Below, in pieces: positions 19,177 to 29,091 of a DNA stretch of 34,322 nucleotides (its first letter is position 1; each line of letters starts with the position of its first letter). Both the position numbers and the translations under genes were made by a program. The DNA lies in assembly GCA_947177365.1 (NCBI GenBank), contig CAMWUD010000004.1:1-34322 (forward strand), written 5' to 3'. The stretch is from an uncultured Porphyromonadaceae bacterium (GTDB lineage Bacteria; Bacteroidota; Bacteroidia; Bacteroidales; Muribaculaceae). The notes beneath the pieces are model-generated. The model was not told the origin of the DNA. It did no database searches and saw only the letters and a list, made by a program, of their open reading frames with translations.

Positions 19177-19638
19177 ATGAAAGAAACGAACGATATATTA
19201 GGCAAAACAGGGCGCAACGACGGCATAGCCGTACCGGAGGGCTACTTCGCCGACTTCGCCGCTCGCATGACGGCATCGCTGCCGGTGCGTCCCGAAATAG
19301 AATCGGAAAGCACGGTTCTGGCCATGCCACGCACCCCCTGGCAGAAAATCCGGCCATACGTATATATGGCCGCCATGTTTGCCGGTGTCTGGTGCATGCT
19401 TAAGATGTTCAGCCTTATGAGCACACCTGCCGATCCTCTTGCGATAGAAAGCTATCCGGAGCTGGCCGACGCGCTGGGCGATGAACAGTTTGTAAAAGAA
19501 TATGTTGTCGAAGACCTCAACCAGTGGGATCTGATGGATGAGCTGATTGAAGATGACGATCTGGACTTGAGCGAATTGCCCATGCCCGATTCCATCGACA
19601 GCGAGAGCATACATAACCTGCCGGAAAATTTTCAATAA
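19177..19638 (+). CDS. Putative anti-sigma-like single-pass membrane protein
   Basis: 153 aa; N-terminal VPEGYFADFAARM motif, one hydrophobic helix, acidic C-terminus; directly downstream of the ECF sigma gene. Confidence 0.65.
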   Translation: MKETNDILGKTGRNDGIAVPEGYFADFAARMTASLPVRPEIESESTVLAMPRTPWQKIRPYVYMAAMFAGVWCMLKMFSLMSTPADPLAIESYPELADALGDEQFVKEYVVEDLNQWDLMDELIEDDDLDLSELPMPDSIDSESIHNLPENFQ

Positions 19639-19641
19639 TAT

Positions 19642-20124
19642 ATGAATATACGTCCGTTATTACCGATTGTGCTCATGACAGCGGCACTCTGCTGTCAGGC
19701 ACAGAAAGCCGATGGCTCCAGCCGCCAGCAGCGAGGTCGCGAACAGCTGATAGAGTACCGTCATAAATTTCTCAGCAAGGATCTTGACCTGAGTGCGGAG
19801 CAACAGTCGAAATTCTTTGCGCTCTATGACGAAATGAACGACCGTCTTGAAGCTGTCAACGATGATTATCGCGAGACCGGTCGTAAAATCGACGCTGAGG
19901 GCTCACGGCTGAGCGATGTGGCTCTCGACGCATGTTCACGCCGTATGTTTGAGCAGAAGAAACTCGAAGGAGAAATCGAGCTCGAATATTACGACAAATT
20001 CAAATCCATATTAAGTTCGAAACAACTGGCACGGCTCAAACAGGCCGAAATGCAGATAATCCGCAACCTCAACAAATTCCATCGCGGCAGGCGTGTGCCG
20101 CCTCCACCGCCGGAAGAGCGCTGA
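19642..20124 (+). CDS. Spy/CpxP-like (LTxxQ-type) periplasmic protein
   Basis: 160 aa, signal peptide; helical DLSAEQQSKFFALYDEMNDRLEAV and SSKQLARLKQAEMQI. Confidence 0.6.
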   Translation: MNIRPLLPIVLMTAALCCQAQKADGSSRQQRGREQLIEYRHKFLSKDLDLSAEQQSKFFALYDEMNDRLEAVNDDYRETGRKIDAEGSRLSDVALDACSRRMFEQKKLEGEIELEYYDKFKSILSSKQLARLKQAEMQIIRNLNKFHRGRRVPPPPPEER

Positions 20125-20213
20125 GCCTTGTGCCAAGCTTCATAAACAAACAACTAACAAATCTCTACTAACTTCATTTTCAAATCACATTCTCCTCACT
20201 CCAGAGAACAAGA

Positions 20214-20239
20214 AGGGTCGCGACGTGTGTCGCGGCCCT
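20214..20239. terminator. Hairpin between convergent genes (possible bidirectional terminator)
   Basis: AGGGTCGCGAC-gtgt-GTCGCGGCCCT, 11-bp stem with one G-U; weak T-tracts. Confidence 0.45.
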
Positions 20240-20260
20240 CTGTGTTGTATGGCGATGATG

Positions 20261-22420
20261 TCAGTATTTCGGCTTGCGGTGGCGGTGGGTGAAGCGTCTT
20301 TTGGCGTTGACGAGCCGGCGCCAAGACGACTTCATGCGGAGCCACAGAGGCGATGCCGATGCGCTGATGTCCGACGACAGCGGGTCGGTGAACGAAGTCA
20401 GAGCCACCTCGGCGCCAAACTGTTCAGGATATATGACCATCAGATTGTTGCGCGAGAAATATCTTTGCAGAAATGCAGGCATGTCGGCCATATCCGACGC
20501 GTATGATACAGAATTTGCACGCGCGCCGATGATGACAAAGAGGTCGTCGTCGAGAATGCGGTTGCCCAGAAGTATGAAATCGTCCCAGCCCTCGACGGTG
20601 CGGAATTCGCAACGTATGTCGTAGTTTTCCTGATACAGTACGCCGCGGACAAGAGGCTGTATGTCGCCGCTGCAGCAGAAAATAATCCGGCAGCCTACCT
20701 GACGGGTAAGCCGGGCAAGGGCGCGTACCCAGCGGCTGAATCCCGATTCATACTGGGCGTCCTTAGGCACCCATACCACGATACGTGTGACAGTGTTCGC
20801 CGGAATGAAACAGCGTGAAATGATAATCATGCGGTTGGTGGCCCGCAGCAGCTGTTCGACCTTGTTGCCGAAAAACGAGTCGATTACAGAAATCCTGCGG
20901 TGCATGCCCAGAATCACTTCAGTGATTTCACGCTCCTCGATGGCATTGAGGATTCCGGTGACGATATTCAGGTCGTAACGTTCGAGAGTGTTGATTTCCA
21001 CATCGACCGCCGCGCCGGTCTTGCATGCCTCGCTGAGGGAGTTCTCGGATACGGCTTTTGAGGCGGCGGAGTTGTCGGTGCGCACATGGAGAGCGTATAT
21101 GTCGTGTCTGCCCCGGGTGTTTTTCATCAGCAGAGCCATCTCTACCAGAGACTGCGCCGTGATGGGGTTGGCTATAGGTATGAGGGTGTTGTTGTGTCGG
21201 TTTCGCCGGAGCATGGAGTCGGCGCCCTCCTCGTTTTCAAGCATTGCAATCTTGAGCTTTGGCGCGGAGGCCGAAGTCAGCACCGGCGCGATGGCGCAGG
21301 TGACGAGAATCACCAGGACAGTGCTGTTGAGTATGCGGCTGTCGAACATGTGCAGATTGTATCCGAGCGTGACCACCGCCAGCGCTACCGCCGTATGTGC
21401 GGTGGTAAGGCCGAACAGTACATTGCGCCCGGAAGAGGAAAAGCCGTTTATCCGCTGCACGGCGTAGGCCGGAATCCATTTGCTCACCAGAGCCACGGCC
21501 AGCATCACGCCGGCTACAGCCAGTGTGCCGGTGTCGGTTATGACGCGGACGTTGATCATCATGCCTACACTTATAAGGAAGTAGGGGATGAACAGCGCGT
21601 TGCCTACAAACTCGATGCTGCTCATCAGCGGAGAGGCCGCCGGAACATAGCGGTTCAGCACCAGACCGGCGAAGAATGCCCCGAGTACGGCTTCCAGTCC
21701 TATGAGCTGGGCGGTCCAGGCAGCCAGAAACACCATGGCCAGCACATAGACATACTGCATCACTTTGTCGGGATATTTTTTGAAGAAGAGCCGTGTGAGC
21801 CGTGGATACAGGTAGAGTACCGACAGACACCAGAGCACCAGACGACCGATGAGCAGCAGTATTTCCGACGGGTAGAAGGCTCCCTCGCGCTTTATGTTCA
21901 CAGTAGCAGCCAACACAAGCAGCGCGCCTATGACGGCGATGATGGTCCCGACTACAGCAATCAGAACTTCCGGACGCTTGGTGATGCCGAAACGTGCCGC
22001 CACAGGATAGGCAATCAGAGTGTGCGAGGCATACACGGCGCCGAGGAGCATCGATGTAAGCAGGTCGAGCTTCAGCAGGTATATGCTTGAGATGATGCCG
22101 AGTCCCAGCGGCACTGTCAGAGTGAGCAGCCCGAAGAGCAGCCCGCGCCGCAGATTCAGTTTCAGGTGGTACATGTCGATTTCCAGACCGGCCAGAAACA
22201 TGAGGTACAGCAGGCCTACCTGACCGAAAATCGCAAACGACGAATCGTTGTCAAGCACATTGAATCCGTAAGGGCCGATAACGACGCCGGCCACAATCAT
22301 GCCTATGATGTGGGGGATTTTCAGTTTGTTAAGCAGCAGCGGGGCACAAAGGATTATCACCAGTACTATAAAAAAGATAGGTACCGGCTGTGTGACGAGT
22401 GCTGTGGCGAGGGAGAGCAT
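20261..22420 (-). CDS. Cation:proton antiporter with C-terminal universal-stress-like region
   Basis: 719 aa; Kef/Nha-type membrane domain (KIPHIIGMIVAGVVIGPYGFNVL, LYLMFLAGLEIDMYHLK) and a soluble C-terminus. Confidence 0.88.
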   Translation of the reverse strand: MLSLATALVTQPVPIFFIVLVIILCAPLLLNKLKIPHIIGMIVAGVVIGPYGFNVLDNDSSFAIFGQVGLLYLMFLAGLEIDMYHLKLNLRRGLLFGLLTLTVPLGLGIISSIYLLKLDLLTSMLLGAVYASHTLIAYPVAARFGITKRPEVLIAVVGTIIAVIGALLVLAATVNIKREGAFYPSEILLLIGRLVLWCLSVLYLYPRLTRLFFKKYPDKVMQYVYVLAMVFLAAWTAQLIGLEAVLGAFFAGLVLNRYVPAASPLMSSIEFVGNALFIPYFLISVGMMINVRVITDTGTLAVAGVMLAVALVSKWIPAYAVQRINGFSSSGRNVLFGLTTAHTAVALAVVTLGYNLHMFDSRILNSTVLVILVTCAIAPVLTSASAPKLKIAMLENEEGADSMLRRNRHNNTLIPIANPITAQSLVEMALLMKNTRGRHDIYALHVRTDNSAASKAVSENSLSEACKTGAAVDVEINTLERYDLNIVTGILNAIEEREITEVILGMHRRISVIDSFFGNKVEQLLRATNRMIIISRCFIPANTVTRIVVWVPKDAQYESGFSRWVRALARLTRQVGCRIIFCCSGDIQPLVRGVLYQENYDIRCEFRTVEGWDDFILLGNRILDDDLFVIIGARANSVSYASDMADMPAFLQRYFSRNNLMVIYPEQFGAEVALTSFTDPLSSDISASASPLWLRMKSSWRRLVNAKRRFTHRHRKPKY

Positions 22421-22438
22421 ATTGCTGTTGGATTTCGG

Positions 22439-23446
22439 TTAGATGCCGGAAGCGAGCAGACCGGCAATCTGTACGGCGTTGAGAGCCGCACCTTTTCGGA
22501 TCTGGTCGCTGACGCACCAGAAATTCAGACCGTTCGGATTGGCCAGGTCGCGGCGTATGCGTCCGATATACACAGGGTCGGTGCCTGCAAGCTCCAATGG
22601 CATGGGGTATACATTGTTGTTAATATCATCGGCAAGAACCACTCCGGGAGCTTCGGCAAAAGCTTTCCGGGCTTCTTCGACAGAGACAGGCCTTTCGGTG
22701 CTTGCCCAGACAGCCTCGCTGTGGGCGCGCATCACAGGCACACGGACACAGGTGGCGCTTACCTCCAGTTCCGGCGCGTGCATGATTTTCTTTGTCTCGA
22801 AGTGCATCTTGAGTTCTTCGCGGGTGTAGTCGTCCTGTCCGAAGATGTCGATATGCGGTATCACGTTGTAGGCCAGCTGGTGGGCGAAGCGGCGCGGTGT
22901 CACTTCGCGTCCTTCGGCCAGGTCGCGGTGTTGTTCGGTGAGTTCGTCCATTGCGGCGGCTCCGGCACCGCTGGCAGCCTGGTATGTGGCCACATGAACC
23001 CGTCGGATCGGAGAAAGCCGGTGGATGGGATTGAGCGCTACCACCATCTGTATTGTGGTGCAGTTCGGGTTGGCGATAATGCGCCGTGGAGTGTCGAAAG
23101 CATCCTGCGGATTGACTTCAGGAACTACCAGAGGCACATCGCTGTCCATGCGGAAAGCGCTTGAATTGTCGATCATCACAGCGCCGTAGGCGGTAATCAT
23201 GTCGGCGTAGTCGCGTGAAGTGGATGCTCCGGCCGATACGAATGCGATGTCGGTATTTCTGAAGGCCTCACTGTCGGCACCGAGCCGTTCTACTTCAATT
23301 TCGCTGCCGCGAAAGACGTATTTGCGTCCGGCACTGCGTTCCGAACCGAACAGACGCAAGTTGCTGACCGGAAAGTTTTGCTGGTCAAGTACTTTGAGTA
23401 GTTCCTGGCCAACGGCACCGCTGGCCCCCACGATTGCTATGTTCAT
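22439..23446 (-). CDS. asd: Aspartate-semialdehyde dehydrogenase
   Basis: [39 protein letters not shown] active-site Cys; YQAASGAG. Confidence 0.95.
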   Translation of the reverse strand: MNIAIVGASGAVGQELLKVLDQQNFPVSNLRLFGSERSAGRKYVFRGSEIEVERLGADSEAFRNTDIAFVSAGASTSRDYADMITAYGAVMIDNSSAFRMDSDVPLVVPEVNPQDAFDTPRRIIANPNCTTIQMVVALNPIHRLSPIRRVHVATYQAASGAGAAAMDELTEQHRDLAEGREVTPRRFAHQLAYNVIPHIDIFGQDDYTREELKMHFETKKIMHAPELEVSATCVRVPVMRAHSEAVWASTERPVSVEEARKAFAEAPGVVLADDINNNVYPMPLELAGTDPVYIGRIRRDLANPNGLNFWCVSDQIRKGAALNAVQIAGLLASGI

Positions 23447-23473
23447 TTGCTATACAATAATTGAAATTCGGTG

Positions 23474-23481
23474 CAAAATTA
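23474..23481 (-). promoter_or_regulatory. Putative -7 element for asd
   Basis: TAATTTTG on the minus strand, 27 bp upstream of the start codon. Confidence 0.4.
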
Positions 23482-23542
23482 CAAAAAAATGCTGGAATGG
23501 CAAAATCATGTGACGCTATGAAAGATTCGGCGAAAATTTTTT

Positions 23543-23550
23543 TATCTTTG
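23543..23550 (+). promoter_or_regulatory. Putative -7 element for the second ECF operon
   Basis: TATCTTTG upstream of ATG 23598. Confidence 0.45.
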
Positions 23551-23597
23551 TTGTTGCAAAACGCATTCCGGTCCGTATATAGGGCAGAAACAGCATT

Positions 23598-24095
23598 ATG
23601 AACGATATCCTCACTACAGTATTCGGACGCATACGCCATCGGCTTCACATGGGAGCCGCCAGACTGCTGCAGTCCGACCAGGAGGCCGACGACGCTCTGC
23701 AGGAGGCCTTTGTCAGACTGTGGCAGCGGCGTGATTCCTTTCAGGGCGAAGAGCAGACCGAAGGAGCCGCCGTTGTCACAGTGAGGAATATCTGCATAGA
23801 TGAGCTGCGGAGGCGTTCACTGCACCGCGAGACTCAGTCGGCCGCTTATGCCGCAGAGCCGGAAGCAGAGGAGCCCGACGACTGCTTACAGGATGTGGTC
23901 TGTGAAGTGAAAGCTCTGATTGAAACAGAATTAAGCAGCCGCGACCGCGACATATTGCTGATGCGCGACCGTAATGGCTATGATTTCGATGAGATAGCCG
24001 CCGAATTCGGCATGACTGAGGCTGCTGTACGCATGGCCTTGAGCAGAGCGAGAAAAACAATCCGAAACATATACCGCACAAGATATGGACAATAA
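23598..24095 (+). CDS. ECF RNA polymerase sigma-70 factor
   Basis: QEADDALQEAFVRLWQRRDSF; ELSSRDRDILLMRDRNGYDFDEIAAEFGMTEAAVRMALSRARKTIR. Confidence 0.95.
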   Translation: MNDILTTVFGRIRHRLHMGAARLLQSDQEADDALQEAFVRLWQRRDSFQGEEQTEGAAVVTVRNICIDELRRRSLHRETQSAAYAAEPEAEEPDDCLQDVVCEVKALIETELSSRDRDILLMRDRNGYDFDEIAAEFGMTEAAVRMALSRARKTIRNIYRTRYGQ

Positions 24096-24552
24096 CAATA
24101 ATGAAAAATACCTGCACAGGCTGATTGAGCTCTATTTCGACGGCATGACTTCGCTGGACGAAGAACGGCAGCTGCGGCGCCTGCTTGCCGACGGCCGGTT
24201 CCGGAGCGCCGAGGCCGAGGAAGCCAGAGCTGTGATGTGTGTCGCAGTCGGTTTGTCGCCGACATGCTCGCGGAAGCCGCGCCGCCTCCCGGCCTTTGGA
24301 AGAGTTGCGGCTGCTGCCGTAGCGGCGGTGGCTGTGGTTTCCGCCGGACTCTATTTCGGCAGCGGAGAGAAAACTCTGCCGGTAAGCAAGGGGCAGGAAT
24401 GCTACGCCTATGTAGGCACTGAGCTTGTGCGTGACCCCGAGGTGGTGATGGAGATAATGCAGGCACAGCTTGCAGAAATGTCGGAAGTGGCCGACGACTT
24501 CAGCCGCGATATAGAAAATACAATATTGACCATAAAATATACAGAACAATGA
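24085..24552 (+). CDS. Putative anti-sigma factor (single TM helix)
   Basis: Overlaps the sigma gene by 11 bp; RLIELYFDGMTSLDEERQLRRLLADG N-terminus, hydrophobic helix AAAAVAAVAVVSAGLYFG. Confidence 0.7.
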   Translation: MDNNNNEKYLHRLIELYFDGMTSLDEERQLRRLLADGRFRSAEAEEARAVMCVAVGLSPTCSRKPRRLPAFGRVAAAAVAAVAVVSAGLYFGSGEKTLPVSKGQECYAYVGTELVRDPEVVMEIMQAQLAEMSEVADDFSRDIENTILTIKYTEQ

Positions 24553-24974
24553 AACGTCTGATTATCCTGACTTTGACAGCGCTGTGTGTGACCATGGCAG
24601 TGTCGGCGCAGAGCAGCCTGCATATCGGTCGCCTGTTTACCCAACTTCAGGGGAACCCCGACGCTTCAGTCACCTGTATCAGGGGCGGAGCGCTGAAAGA
24701 CTATAAGCTGAATCTGTTCTACAGTGTGGTGGTGGAGGACAATGACGGACTCTCGGGACAGATTGAAGCAGCGCTTGCCAAAGACGCCCGTAAGGCGCTC
24801 GACCGCGAGGTGCAGTACAGGGGCGGACGTCTGCATTATGCCTTTTATGTCCTCGGCAAGACGGCCGAAGGCCTCAACCGATACATTCTTTTCAGCGGAG
24901 GACGCCGTACGGTGCTCATATATCTTGAGGGGAGAGCCGACAGAAGTGTAATCAATTCTTTCTTAAAAAAATAA
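24549..24974 (+). CDS. Uncharacterized secreted protein (possibly DUF6108-like)
   Basis: ATGA overlap with the anti-sigma gene; signal peptide MKRLIILTLTALCVTMAVSAQ. Confidence 0.55.
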   Translation: MKRLIILTLTALCVTMAVSAQSSLHIGRLFTQLQGNPDASVTCIRGGALKDYKLNLFYSVVVEDNDGLSGQIEAALAKDARKALDREVQYRGGRLHYAFYVLGKTAEGLNRYILFSGGRRTVLIYLEGRADRSVINSFLKK

Positions 24975-24980
24975 ACTGTT

Positions 24981-25877
24981 ATGATAGTGAATGTGTCAAG
25001 ATTCATCACATTGTTGTGTGTGCTCGCCGTCGGAGCCACGGCTATGGCACAGCAAGCCTGCGACACGATAGCGGTGCTTCGCGACGTCCGGTCGGTGGTG
25101 CTTACATCGTCCGGCGGCAAGTCTTCGGAAATTATCGTTGAGGTGGATGCCGACGGTCAGGTTCCGGAATATACCTACCGCTATAATACCGATGTCTCGG
25201 AACCCGGCGACATCAGTTGTGAAAGAGACAGCATCACACTTGATTTTTCATTTCTGCGTACAGACCGCCGCAGTGGCGGAAGCAAGTTCTATTCGGTATG
25301 GGGCAGGGATATACATGCAGGAGCGTTTGTTCCGGTGGCGGCGGATGCCGCGTTGCGTACCGGCTGGGAGCTTGGCATGGGCAAAATAGCTGCGGCCGGT
25401 TTCCGTCCATGGAGCGGCGGCCCGTCGTTCGAGCTCGGCATAGGTCTGGTATACCGCAACTTGCGGCTCGACGACGGATTGCTCTTCGGAAGCGATGACC
25501 GTGGCGTACTTTATATAGAGCCGGTGCCTGACGGCTACGGCAAGGCCTCCTCGCGTCTTGATGTCTGGGCGTTCGAGTTGCCGTTCTGTATACGACAGAA
25601 TCTGTGCAGCGGATTTTATATTGACTTGGGAGTGTCGATGGTGATGAACATATCGGCCAAGGCCACACGTAATTACAGAAACGCCGACGGCACTGTGAAA
25701 TACAGCCACACGCTGTCGCATCTGCATCAGCGCAACATAGGCATGGAGCTGAAATTCGCCGTCGGACTTGATTCCTGTCTGGGCGCTTATGTGCGCTACA
25801 GTCCGGTGTCGCTGTTCCGCAGCGGTTTCGGGTCGCAGACCGACTATCTGTCGGCGGGAGCGACAATAGCATTCTGA
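24981..25877 (+). CDS. Predicted outer-membrane beta-barrel protein, paralog A
   Basis: 298 aa, signal peptide; GIGLVYRNLRLDD, AYVRYSPVSLF, LSAGATIAF C-terminus. Confidence 0.6.
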   Translation: MIVNVSRFITLLCVLAVGATAMAQQACDTIAVLRDVRSVVLTSSGGKSSEIIVEVDADGQVPEYTYRYNTDVSEPGDISCERDSITLDFSFLRTDRRSGGSKFYSVWGRDIHAGAFVPVAADAALRTGWELGMGKIAAAGFRPWSGGPSFELGIGLVYRNLRLDDGLLFGSDDRGVLYIEPVPDGYGKASSRLDVWAFELPFCIRQNLCSGFYIDLGVSMVMNISAKATRNYRNADGTVKYSHTLSHLHQRNIGMELKFAVGLDSCLGAYVRYSPVSLFRSGFGSQTDYLSAGATIAF

Positions 25878-25911
25878 ATCTAAGAGCCGGTTCTAAAAAA
25901 ATTAAACAGCA

Positions 25912-26793
25912 ATGAAAAAGATAATACTCGCGGCGGCCGTGTCGTTTTGTGCCGTCAATACCTACGCATCGGCTCTGGAGCCGGATACGATACTGAAAGT
26001 CAACGGAGCGCATACAGTAGTGATAGCTGAGTCTTCAGAAGGAGTCACTTACAGTGTGCAGGGGTCGGAAAGCGACAGCACGATGCTGTTCAATTACACC
26101 CAGAAATATACCCCGGATTCCCAGGTGCATACAAGGCAGTCACGCGAATTTCATTTCGGTGACTATGCCGGTTTCGGCGACGGACGGTGGGATCTGGTCT
26201 CGGGCGGTCTGGGTTTCGGCATGGTAAGCGCAGCGGGAGCTCCTGATGAAATGATGCTTGAGATGGGAAAGTCGTTTGAAATCAGCATCCTCAACGCTCT
26301 GGCTCTGAAATACAGACCTGCGACACAGACAGAAATCACCTTCGGCCTGGGATTCATATGGCGCAACTACCGCAGCACTACCGCTCCGCTACGCATGGTG
26401 TCGGGCGATATGAATGTCTGTTTCGGACCATGGCCGGCAGGAAGCATCGGACGGCATACGGCCATCAAGACCTTTGCCATGCAGTTTCCTCTGATGCTCA
26501 GTCAGAATCTAGGGGTGAATGTGCTTGGCAGCCGGCTTAAGGTTTCGGCGGGCGCTATACTGAATGTCAGCACCTATGCGTCGGTGAAGAGCGGCTGGAC
26601 TGATATTTCCGGCGAAAAAGTGCGTGAATGTCTGCATGGGGTAGGGCAACGCAAAGTCAGTGTCGACTTTATGGCTCTGTTCGGAACCTATATGCTCAGC
26701 GCCTATGTCCGTTATTCACCCCAGACAGTACTTACCGGCGATGTGTCGCCACGTTTCAGAACACTTTCGGCGGGAATCATGCTGGCTTTCTGA
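25912..26793 (+). CDS. Predicted outer-membrane beta-barrel protein, paralog B
   Basis: 293 aa, signal peptide; shares GLGFIWRNYRST, AYVRYSPQTVL and LSAGIMLAF with the upstream gene. Confidence 0.6.
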   Translation: MKKIILAAAVSFCAVNTYASALEPDTILKVNGAHTVVIAESSEGVTYSVQGSESDSTMLFNYTQKYTPDSQVHTRQSREFHFGDYAGFGDGRWDLVSGGLGFGMVSAAGAPDEMMLEMGKSFEISILNALALKYRPATQTEITFGLGFIWRNYRSTTAPLRMVSGDMNVCFGPWPAGSIGRHTAIKTFAMQFPLMLSQNLGVNVLGSRLKVSAGAILNVSTYASVKSGWTDISGEKVRECLHGVGQRKVSVDFMALFGTYMLSAYVRYSPQTVLTGDVSPRFRTLSAGIMLAF

Positions 26794-26795
26794 CT

Positions 26796-28904
26796 TCACT
26801 GGAGAACTTTGGCTCTGAGCGAGACCACAAACCTGGCACCGCCTCGGTAAGAGCGGTCGAGATGTATTTCGCCTCCCATGAGCTTCACCAGCAGGCGTGT
26901 GACATAAAGACCCAGACCCATGCCCGGAGTGCCGCTGTCAAGCTTCACGAAGCGCTCGAATATCACATCCTGCTTGGTGGGAGGAATGCCGGGGCCATGG
27001 TCCGACACGCTGATGTCCACGCTGTTGCGGTCATTGTCGATATTGAATGCGACGTGAATGACACCTTTTTCAGAAAATTTCACCGCATTTTCAAGCAGAT
27101 TCGACACAATCTGTTCGAGGCGTCTGCGGTCGGTGGCAATCGTATGGTCTCCCTCGGTGTCGAGCACGATGCTCTGGTTTTCATTAAGAGTCGGACGCAG
27201 GCTGTCGATGGCCATTGTGCATATCTCGCGCAGGCTTGCCGGCTGAATTTTCACTTCAATCTCATCGGCTTCAAGCGCGGAGACTTCAGTGATGTCGTTG
27301 ATCATTGAATTGATAAGCTCCGTGTTGAGCTTCACTACCTCGGCGAAACGTCCGAGGTATTTTTTCTTACTTTCGTCCATGCAGTCCACAATCAGTCCGG
27401 TATATTCCGAAATAGCCTGCAGCGGGGTTTTTACCTGATGGCTGATCATATGGATGAAGTCGGTTTTCTGGCGGTCGGCGTCGCGGGCCTGGTCGCGAGC
27501 CAGAATCAGGTCGTTCTGGACACGCTGCAGAGTGTCGCGTTCCTGCTTGAGATTATCGATGGCGGCTTTGAGCTGGAGCGAGTTCCGCCGTTTTCTGCTC
27601 CATTGGTAAATGAACACCACAGCGAGAACAAGCATCAGCACCGCTATGGCGATGGTGTAATAAAGGAGCTGCATGCTGGTTCGGGCTTCAGACTCCTTCT
27701 GCATTTCAAGCAGTTTCTGCGACTTCGAGCGGGCTTCGTTGAGGTCGTATGTGATAGTCAGCTCGGCAAGATTGTGTGCCGTACGGTTCCTGATATAGTC
27801 TTCCAGAAGCTTTATATACATCGCGGCGGCAGTCTTATAGGCCTCGGTGTCGCCGGTGGCGTTCGCGGCAGTCATCATCGCGCGGTTGAAATATATGGCG
27901 TTTTTTCTGTTGGCGAGTTCGTTGATGTGCCGTTTGAGCATGGGCAGAGCCTTGTCGTACTGCCGGTTGGCCATACAATAATGAATCTGCGGCCGTTCGG
28001 TCCGCTGCATATCGTCGGCGATACGGACGTTGCGTGCTGCAATCTCGTTGATGGCCGCATAATATCTTTCGATTTCCTCCTGGGTGAGCGCATCGTAATT
28101 GGAGAGAATCTGGCAATAGATGGAATACAGGTTGGTGTCGAAAGTCCGGTATCGTCGTCCGTTCGCGATATAGCGCTTCTTGTTGGCGTTGATATACTGA
28201 AGCAGACGCAGATCCATTTCCACGGCTTTCTGAGGCATGAACTGGTTGGAATAGCTCGTGGCGGCCATTGAGTAATACAGATTGCGCAGAGATGTCTGGT
28301 CCGGCGGAAGCCGTTCGATCATCTGGTCGAGCTTGTCGTAATATTTGCGCAGAAGAGCGCTCTGCTCGTATATGGCATGCAGGTAAATGCACAGCTCGAA
28401 CAGACGTCGGATGTTTTCGTATTCATCGTGGGTGGGTTTCAGCGAGAGGTAATCTTTGACGAGAATCTTCATTTTCTCGCTTCGTTCCTCGGCCGGAATG
28501 CTGTATGCCTGATAGTAACTTTTGCGGAGAGAAATAAATGTGGCGAGTTCATTTTTGTAGCTGCTGTTCGGCAGGGTAGATGTGCGCCGCTCGAGGTCCG
28601 TCAGCTTGTCGATGTCGTTCTGATATGAAGTCGTCAGCTGGCGAAGCATGCTCATGGCCTTGTCCATCTCTCCGTGTTCCATAGCCAGACGATAAGCGAT
28701 TTCACCATATTGAGAGGCGTTGTCGTCGAAATTGAGGTCGAAAAGATTTATGGCGATATCCATGCTGTCGACAGAATTGGGCGCTTCTGCCAGACGCTGT
28801 CGCAGCTCGAAGTAGAGGCTACTGTCGACTTTTACCGGCTGGGCAGCTGCAATGGCGCAGCCGGAGAGCACGAAAATGATGAAGACTGAAAGTTTGTTTA
28901 GCAT
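26796..28904 (-). CDS. Sensor histidine kinase with N-terminal helical (TPR-like) sensor region
   Basis: Start refined to MLNKLSVFIIFVLSGCAIAAAQ; H-box FIHMISHQVKTPLQAI; N-box LEQIVSNLLENAVKFSE; G-boxes SDHGPGIP and GMGLGLYVTRLLVKLMGG; TM helix before DHp. Confidence 0.93.
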   Translation of the reverse strand: MLNKLSVFIIFVLSGCAIAAAQPVKVDSSLYFELRQRLAEAPNSVDSMDIAINLFDLNFDDNASQYGEIAYRLAMEHGEMDKAMSMLRQLTTSYQNDIDKLTDLERRTSTLPNSSYKNELATFISLRKSYYQAYSIPAEERSEKMKILVKDYLSLKPTHDEYENIRRLFELCIYLHAIYEQSALLRKYYDKLDQMIERLPPDQTSLRNLYYSMAATSYSNQFMPQKAVEMDLRLLQYINANKKRYIANGRRYRTFDTNLYSIYCQILSNYDALTQEEIERYYAAINEIAARNVRIADDMQRTERPQIHYCMANRQYDKALPMLKRHINELANRKNAIYFNRAMMTAANATGDTEAYKTAAAMYIKLLEDYIRNRTAHNLAELTITYDLNEARSKSQKLLEMQKESEARTSMQLLYYTIAIAVLMLVLAVVFIYQWSRKRRNSLQLKAAIDNLKQERDTLQRVQNDLILARDQARDADRQKTDFIHMISHQVKTPLQAISEYTGLIVDCMDESKKKYLGRFAEVVKLNTELINSMINDITEVSALEADEIEVKIQPASLREICTMAIDSLRPTLNENQSIVLDTEGDHTIATDRRRLEQIVSNLLENAVKFSEKGVIHVAFNIDNDRNSVDISVSDHGPGIPPTKQDVIFERFVKLDSGTPGMGLGLYVTRLLVKLMGGEIHLDRSYRGGARFVVSLRAKVLQ

Positions 28905-28995
28905 AATTTTAGTTTCCTGGTCGCAAAAGTACGCAAAAAATATGAATGCGTCTGCGTTTGAGCCTGAAAAATTAGGCGGTGTCATAAAAAATGCG

Positions 28996-29003
28996 TATCT
29001 TTG
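28996..29003 (+). promoter_or_regulatory. Putative -7 element for pnp
   Basis: TATCTTTG about 89 bp upstream of pnp. Confidence 0.4.
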
Positions 29004-29091
29004 CGCGATTTATACACATAGCCGGCCGGGCGATGTGTGTCAAATCCATCAAAGCTGACATTTTATAAGCAGAAAACAATATCTAAAATTT

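Noticed and set aside
21086-22090. 334-aa plus-strand ORF antisense to the antiporter gene
   Set aside because: Shadow ORF rich in H/Q/G/Y; the opposite strand encodes a clear transporter.
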